DNA of 64,000 bases from Meghimatium bilineatum. Its lineage: Eukaryota; Mollusca; Gastropoda; Stylommatophora; Philomycidae. Of this stretch, positions 58,890-64,000 are shown piece after piece. Each line of letters opens with the position of its first letter. The first letter of the stretch is position 1. The notes under the pieces are model-generated. The model made no database searches, was not told the DNA's origin, and saw nothing but the letters and a program-made list of their open reading frames with translations. Location of the stretch: NCBI GenBank assembly GCA_034231615.1, contig CM067309.1, forward strand, positions 36,297,750 through 36,361,749, written 5' to 3'. The position numbers were made by a program, and so were the translations under genes.

Positions 58890-59450
58890 TGAATGTGGTG
58901 CGTTTACTCAGAAAACAAGCAGCACGACAATGGAAATTTTAGCAGTAACCAAAGCTTTGAAATGGGTGTGCTCCCAGACTGCGACACATACCTGTATACT
59001 CAGTACTTCGATGAGCATGATTGTGAAAGTGCAAGTGGGGTGCATTCTGGAAAAGTGGCTGGATGCGGTGAAGAATTCCTGTGTGCTGGAAAGTTACTTT
59101 TATTTTTGTGACGGGACATGCGGGACTCCGGGATAATGAGATATCGGATACTCTGGTCTGCAACGAATATTGACGGAGCGATGGATCGGACAGTCATTTT
59201 GAACACCCATCGGGAAAACGCACGAACAAATGACTTTATAAGTGACAATGACTCTTGTTCCATTCCTAGAATAAGGAGCTTGGTTTGAAATATGGTGTCG
59301 TCAGACAGGAACGGCTTCGTGGGCGAGGAAAAATGATAGTCAATCAGCGGCGTACGTGTAATGGCGGATACACCCAAGGAGAGATCTGAGCACCCATGGA
59401 CTTGTCCGGAGTGCAGTGATGATGATCCAACGACTGTGGGGCTGGTTATA
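58890..59450 (+). pseudogene. RNase H-type retroelement protein remnant
   Basis: Frames in pieces: MEILAVTKALKWVCSQTATH (as in 'MEI.AVT.AL.WL.SQ..TH'), SMSMIVKVQVGCILEKWLDA, then CDGTCGTPG for 'C.GHAGV.GN', and finally the RQERLRGREKMIVNQ region and CPECSDDDPTT. Catalytic residues are partly lost (the Asp of 'DSMS' reads Ser/Thr). A copy of the 3' end lies at 49985-50175. Confidence 0.68.
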
Positions 59451-59905
59451 TCATTTCTAAACTCATATAAATAATTTCTCCACAACAAGAGTGGTACAGC
59501 AAAAGGGAATAACTCTCATATTGAAAATTTATATTTCAACGGAAAAGTTCGGCCAACAAGACGGCCGATACACTGGACTGGGTCTGTTGGTTAATCCTTG
59601 CATATAATGTGACACTCTGGTCTAACATTGTCCTTTGTGTCACACATATAAAATATACTGTTCAAGTGTTTTATATTTTCATTAAAGACGCATGCACTAT
59701 CTGCTAAATGCTAGTGTTCTAACACTCAGGAATAACTACATTCGCGCACTTTCGTCACTTATTTCAAGACATCAACAGTGTCAGTGTCAACACACTCGCT
59801 CTGTGATGATGATCCATGGTTCTATCATTATTGTTGATTGTTGACTAGTAGTAAGTGTAGGTTTATTTAATGTTGAATCATCAGTATAAAGCGGTAGTTT
59901 AATTA
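59451..59905. promoter_or_regulatory. presumed 5' flank of the HAD gene
   Basis: About 450 bp of single-copy-looking sequence between a retroelement remnant and the HAD start codon. No TATA box or other element can be assigned; listed only by position. Confidence 0.25.
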
Positions 59906-60237
59906 ATGTGTAGCCGTTTATGTCCATGTTTTAACAGAATGGCATCATCTTTTACTAAACCAAGTAAACAGACTCCTGCAAAACTAGGCTCATTTGTTGA
60001 AGCGCTGAACACTAAAGGAATCAAACTATTGGCACTTGATTTTGACAAGACAATTATTGACATACATTCTGGTGGTTGGTGGGAAGAGAGTGTTGACAAG
60101 CTTGTACCACACGTCAGGCCTTGTATGAGAGATTTAATGGAAGCTGCGTCCAACAGGGGTCTGTATGTTGCGATTGTGACCTACCATAGGCAAGACTGGT
60201 TGATCAAAGAGCTATTGCATAAAGTTTTGCCAAGAAA
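59906..60237 (+). CDS. HAD-like gene, exon 1
   Basis: Residues 1-110 plus two bases of Lys111. Contains DFDKT (motif I) and the HSGGWW segment 8 residues later, with VRPCMRDLM and a YVAIVTYHRQ strand. Confidence 0.85.
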
Positions 60238-62440
60238 GTGAGTATGTATGTTTATAGTTGTCAATTTCTTCAGCATTTGTTTACAAACTTTTGTTCCTTA
60301 GTAACTCCGTAGAATGGATTGTGTCTTGGTTTACAGCTGGCCTGTAATATATAGGCCTACACCTTTTAACCTAATACATCTGACTTAAGCATAGTTTTTG
60401 GATCACTTTGGCCTTCTGCATTCGCTCCCTGATAATCAACATAAAGTTTTGTGTGATTTCTGTTGTTGAACATGAAGTATAGAGGAGAAGGCCACTCCAC
60501 AAACCTCCGATGTCTTGCGGGCAGTGTTAGGATGTCCAAGAACATGAATAGGAAGACTCCATAACTTCCCTCACCGAAGACAGAACATGTCAGCCTGAAT
60601 AGGCGTGGGTACCCAGCAATGGAAATGGGACATGTACGCATTATACAGTTAATGACTATGTTCGGATATGAGCATAGGAAACTGATCGCAGAAGAAGAAC
60701 ATGAAGTATGAAGTACATCGTTATATCTGGTTTACAGCAGAGCTATATTCTGGCCCCCTAATCTAAAGGAAGAGGAGATAATGCCACCATTAGAAGCTTC
60801 GATAGAAAATTTCACCCTTGAAGAGGTAAAACAAACAATTAAATTAAAAAACAATAAAGCAGCAGTTCAAGATGACATCACTAGTGAAATGTTAGAAGCA
60901 GCAAATGATAATACCTTGTCCTTTTTACTGGATGTTTTCAATATGATGTGGAAAAACGAATACCCACCCCAACAAAGGAAAAGTTGTATCGTTATCAAAC
61001 TACCAAAAAAAAAGAGATATAACAAACTGTGGATAACTGAAAATAATCACACTGCTATAATTCTTTATAATATGGCTGTTGGTCCTACATCAGGCATGTC
61101 CTATGTGCAGACATCAAAAGAATACACCACGCATCTCTTGAATGGATATCTACAGGTAAAAAAGCCAGGGGTAGACCAAAAGAAACAGCAGAACAATACT
61201 TAGAGAAAGTAAAACAATTAATATTCATACCATTCAAAAACTACACAGAATAGCTTTGAACAGACAGAATTGGAGAGATCTTACCTCTGCCCTATACGCT
61301 AACTTCAGAGCTAAAGGAAAATGAATGAATTTTCTGGCCCAACACATCTGAGGTGAAATACTTTGACCTATGGGATGGGATTATATATTGAATTAGAGGT
61401 CAACCTTGATATCTTTTCCCAGTCTGTAATTCTCTATAAAGTAAATACTAAACAGCAATCATCATCAAGTGACATATTCTTTCCAGAACATATTCTTTCA
61501 TATGGATCTCTTGAATTCTCCACGGTCTTTAGCAAGTTGCCCTGCATCTTCCAGTGACATGCGCAGGCATTCTTGAATGTCTTTTGTCAAACGACATCTT
61601 GGTTGGCCTTTGCCCCTGTTGCCTACTATCATCCCCTCCTGTAACACTCTCTCCATGCCGTCGTGTCTCTTAATATGACTATAAAAAAAATATCTTTTTC
61701 TTTAATATAGTGTTCAGAAGCCAGCCTTCCTGGACGTTAATTGTTTGTAACACCTCCTGGTTTGTTTTCTTCGCTGTCCATGGTATTCTGAAAACTCTTC
61801 TATAACACTTTAATTCAAATGATGTTATTCTCTTGGCCACTGTTTTATCTAGTGTCCATGCTTCACATCCATATGTCACCACAGGAAATATATAAACAGC
61901 AATATGGAGGAAAATACTGCCTGGTAAGTCAAGCCAACAATACTAAACAGTGACGATGATTCTTTCACAAGTGACATGCTGTCATTCTATTCCCCAACTT
62001 TCCTTAGTTGTCTGGAAAGTATCTGCACTCTGAACTAGAAGACTAGGCCCCTGTTGCGACACGGGCAAGTATGATATGATAGGTAAAGTCATAATTCATT
62101 GTTTATTATGCTTTTCAGAATAGCAATCAAAATTTACGTTCAAGCTAACACAGATGAATTTTTGAAGCGCCACCGAACATCAAGCTCTAGCTCAACTGAA
62201 AATGAATCCTCTCCATCGAAGTTGCCAGAAATGCACGGAAAACAGACCCACATTGCCTCTGTCATCAATGATATTGCTAGAGATCACAGTGTTGCCATTA
62301 AGAAAGAAGAAGTCGTTCTTATGGATGATGATATTAATAACATTCGCATAGCAAGTTCTTTTGGATACTATGCCTTTCAAGTCCAGCAGAATGTAGATTA
62401 TCCATCGTTTGAAAGTTTTGAGACAATGCTGCTGTTGTGA
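59906..62440 (+). CDS. HAD-superfamily phosphatase-like protein (2 exons)
   Basis: Exons 59906-60237 (332 nt, donor AAGAAA|GTGAGTA) and 62119-62440 (322 nt, acceptor TTTTCAG, stop TGA at 62438-62440) join in frame to 217 residues. Motif I is LALDFDKTIID (Asp45, Asp47, Thr49: the DxDxT nucleophile and general acid/base); motif II is probably VAIVTYH (Thr92); a Lys pair at 172-173 precedes motif IV VVLMDDDINNI (Asp180-182). The order and spacing are those of a HAD hydrolase, which uses Asp to form a phospho-aspartate, usually with Mg2+. A Ser-rich stretch (131-143) and a short C-terminus follow motif III/IV. No signal peptide. An alternative start is Met12 (59939), in the better context cagaATGg, giving 206 residues; 'ttttaacag' just before it could even be an acceptor. 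Substrate unknown. The intron (1.9 kb) holds two LINE fragments. Confidence 0.85.
60300..60420 (-). mobile_element. SINE-A scrap
   Basis: 'gtgtcttggtttacagctgg', 'acctaatacatctgacttaa' and 'gcatagtttttggatcac' match the middle of SINE-A at low identity. In the HAD intron. Confidence 0.4.
60770..61325 (+). mobile_element. LINE: RT N-terminus joined to C-terminus by internal deletion
   Basis: 60781-61010 encodes NFTLEEVKQTIKLKNNKAAV, QDDITSEMLEAANDN and KSCIVIKLPKK (the RT fingers start). From about 61090 another frame gives SLEWISTGKKARGRPKETAE, QYLEKVKQ and a 'DLTSALYANFRAKGK' end. RT motifs A-D are missing. The C-terminus equals that of 27.2-27.6 kb. Confidence 0.82.
61480..61905 (-). mobile_element. 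LINE C-terminal fragment
   Basis: The minus strand encodes MVTYGCEAWTLDKTVAKRIT, SFELKCYRRVFRIPWTAKKT, NQEVLQTINVQEGWLLNTIL, then a frameshift and RRHGE, GQRPTKM, MPAHVTGRC-like codons. Lineage of 9.0 and 48.9 kb. In the HAD intron. Confidence 0.82.
62119..62440 (+). CDS. HAD-like gene, exon 2
   Basis: Residues 111-217: KIAIKIYVQANTDEF, a Ser-rich linker, HIASVINDIARDH, KKEEVVLMDDDINNI and a final AFQVQQNVDYPSFESFETML before TGA. Confidence 0.85.
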
Positions 62441-62645
62441 TGAATTTTTATTAGAAAACTATCTTAGTTTTTAAATGATTTATTTATATTTTTGTCTTAA
62501 CCTTTAGCAAGCCAGATTAAAAAATACGAAACGTCTCCCTGCCACCGGATTCTTTTTTGAAAATTTGCATTATTGATGGTGACTGTTTTGAAAATGTGAT
62601 AATTTTTTCGTTGTTAGAGATATTTAAATAATATTTGCACATATA

Positions 62646-62651
62646 AATAAA
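62646..62651 (+). promoter_or_regulatory. poly(A) signal AATAAA for the HAD gene
   Basis: AATAAA about 205 nt after the stop codon, the first good match downstream. Another AATAAA-like site lies near 62760. Confidence 0.55.
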
Positions 62652-62699
62652 GAATTTAATTATGCATACATTGGTAGTAATTTATGTACGTGTTTGTGT

Positions 62700-63560
62700 G
62701 ATACCAGACGTATGAGAAAGTGGTAAAGACGTTTTTCACAAAAAACATATATTTTATAACAAATAAAGAGGAAAAAAAATTTAAAAAAAAAAATAACTTA
62801 CCTTACGTATCGAATTCCTTGGCAACACTGTAAACTAAATCACGCAAATCTGTTGTATTTATGTTCTTTCACTGCGAAATTATCAAAATATAGCCGGGGG
62901 AACTGTATAAAACATGTAGATTTGCAGTAAAATCGTTCTTTGAGCTTAGGCCTAGAGTTATTTTTTCTGCCACTTCAAAATATTCGATATCAAACGTACA
63001 AGTCCCCAAACCAACACGGCATTCTGTATATTCACTGCTGTGAAACTAAATAACCTAATAATCCATGATTCAAGCCACGATTCAATGTTATTTTATTCGA
63101 AATACGATGAAATAAAGGTCTATAACACCGATCCATCATCATGGCATCGTACCGGTGTACAGATGTGGTCAGATTAATTGCTCTTAAACTTTTACGAATA
63201 GCTAGCCATTCTCAAAAACGATCATTTCGGAAGTGGGGGATGTACCGGCTTCGATTTCGCATGTCCCCAGCTATGTGCACGGACTGTGGTACGTGTAAAT
63301 CTCACGATATTATCGTTGGGTGGGCCGGGCCGCCAAAAACGCGTGCGGCCATTTTGTTTCTCGGCGGCCGGGATTGATATAGGCTTGGTGAAGGTTAATG
63401 CATTAAATTATACAGAGAATGTCTGGCATAATGCAACTAAGTCTGATACATATATTCTGTATATGCATTTTGTTATTATTTTTGTTGGAAAAATGTTTCC
63501 CCAGTTTGCTGCATTATTTAAAATTTAGTTCTCTGTTGATATTAATGTGCCAGCCTAGCA
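62700..63560. other. no gene recognised; short CpG-rich patch
   Basis: Mostly AT-rich. 63290-63380 is GC/CpG-rich and contains 'aaaatggccgc' on the minus strand, like the AAnATGGC motif of some CpG promoters. A 78-codon open frame at 63141-63377 has no recognisable domain. Confidence 0.35.
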
Positions 63561-64000
63561 TTATTTGTTATTGTTATAATTGGTTGTGTGTAGAACTGAG
63601 TGTAACATTATTTTATTGTTATATTTGGTTGTGTGTAGAACTGAGTGTAACATTATTTTATTGTTATAATTGGTTGTGTGTAGAACTGAGTGTAACATTA
63701 TTTTATTGTTATATTTGGTTGTGTGTAGAACTGAGTGTAACATTATTTTATTGTTTTATTTGGTTGTGTGTAGAACTGAGTGTAACATTATTTTATTGTT
63801 ATATTTGGTTGTGTGTAGAACTGAGTGTAACATTATTTTATTGTTATATTTGGTTGTGTGTAGAACTGAGTGTAACATTATTTTATTGTTATATTTGGTT
63901 GTGTGTAGAACTGAGTGTAACATTATTTTATTGTTATATTTGGTTGTGTGTAGAACTGAGTGTAACATTATTTTATTGTTATAATTGGTTGTGTGTAGAA
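63561..64000. repeat. 45-bp minisatellite, nearly 10 units, runs off the window
   Basis: The unit is 'attattttattgttatattt' + 'ggttgtgtgtagaactgagt' + 'gtaac'. Starts at 63606 and 63651 give 45 bp. Almost identical units; in-frame repetitive peptides on both strands are artefacts of the 15-codon period. Confidence 0.96.

Noticed and set aside
63561..63984. Repetitive frame with VVCRTECNIILL units
   Set aside because: Product of a 45-bp array read in phase; simultaneous open frames on the other strand.

Overview
This is a non-coding-rich stretch of an animal nuclear genome: AT-rich, with spliced genes that have GT-AG introns, dense non-LTR retrotransposon debris, several SINE families, DNA-transposon MITEs and more than a dozen tandem arrays. 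The style of the LINE C-termini (GHIKRHD, RGRxR, CPCGQxxxTxEHILQDC) and the RNase H remnant suggest a lophotrochozoan, most likely a mollusc. That is an inference from repeat style, not a proof.

Only two host genes are supported. (1) The left third (about 2.8-20.8 kb, minus strand) is the 5' part of the major vault protein gene (MVP). Eight coding exons splice in frame into 395 residues, from the initiator Met to the '..[10 protein letters not shown]..' segment, a little under half of a normal MVP; the rest lies off the left edge. Seven of the nine intronic or flanking intervals examined carry a private minisatellite. (2) At 59.9-62.4 kb on the plus strand is a two-exon gene for a 217-residue HAD-superfamily phosphatase-like protein.

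Layout. 0.76-2.7 kb: a 55-bp minisatellite inside a SINE, then a (TAATA)n satellite. 2.8-20.8 kb: MVP exons, with SINEs, LINE 3' ends, a piggyBac-type MITE (17.56-18.49 kb) and a hAT MITE (19.3 kb) in its introns. 20.8-30 kb: SINE and LINE remnants and a telomere-motif hairpin at 21.68 kb. 31.1-35.3 kb: two joined copies of a LINE encoding reverse transcriptase and RNase H. 36-45 kb: LINE ends, a 1-kb minisatellite and a 2.1-kb tandem duplication that includes a LINE fragment. 45-50 kb: sparse AT-rich sequence, one unexplained GC-rich block and repeat fragments. 50.4-51.9 kb: about 1.43 kb of uninterrupted (ATGT)n. 52-59.5 kb: a dead mariner, a 621-bp retroposon, a decayed hAT element with its MITEs, and LINE remnants. 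59.9-62.4 kb: the HAD gene. 63.56-64.0 kb: a 45-bp tandem array running off the window.

The most informative structures are relationships between elements: a decayed hAT with its own MITE family (8-bp target duplications); two SINE families sharing a 3' module and GAA tail with an RNase H-bearing LINE; an unfamiliar roughly 615-bp retroposon with a conserved hairpin near its 5' end and clean 9- and 12-bp target duplications; and an MVP exon whose reading frame stays open into an intronic 30-bp array. No tRNA genes, rRNA genes, CRISPR arrays, LTR retrotransposons or viral genes were recognised.
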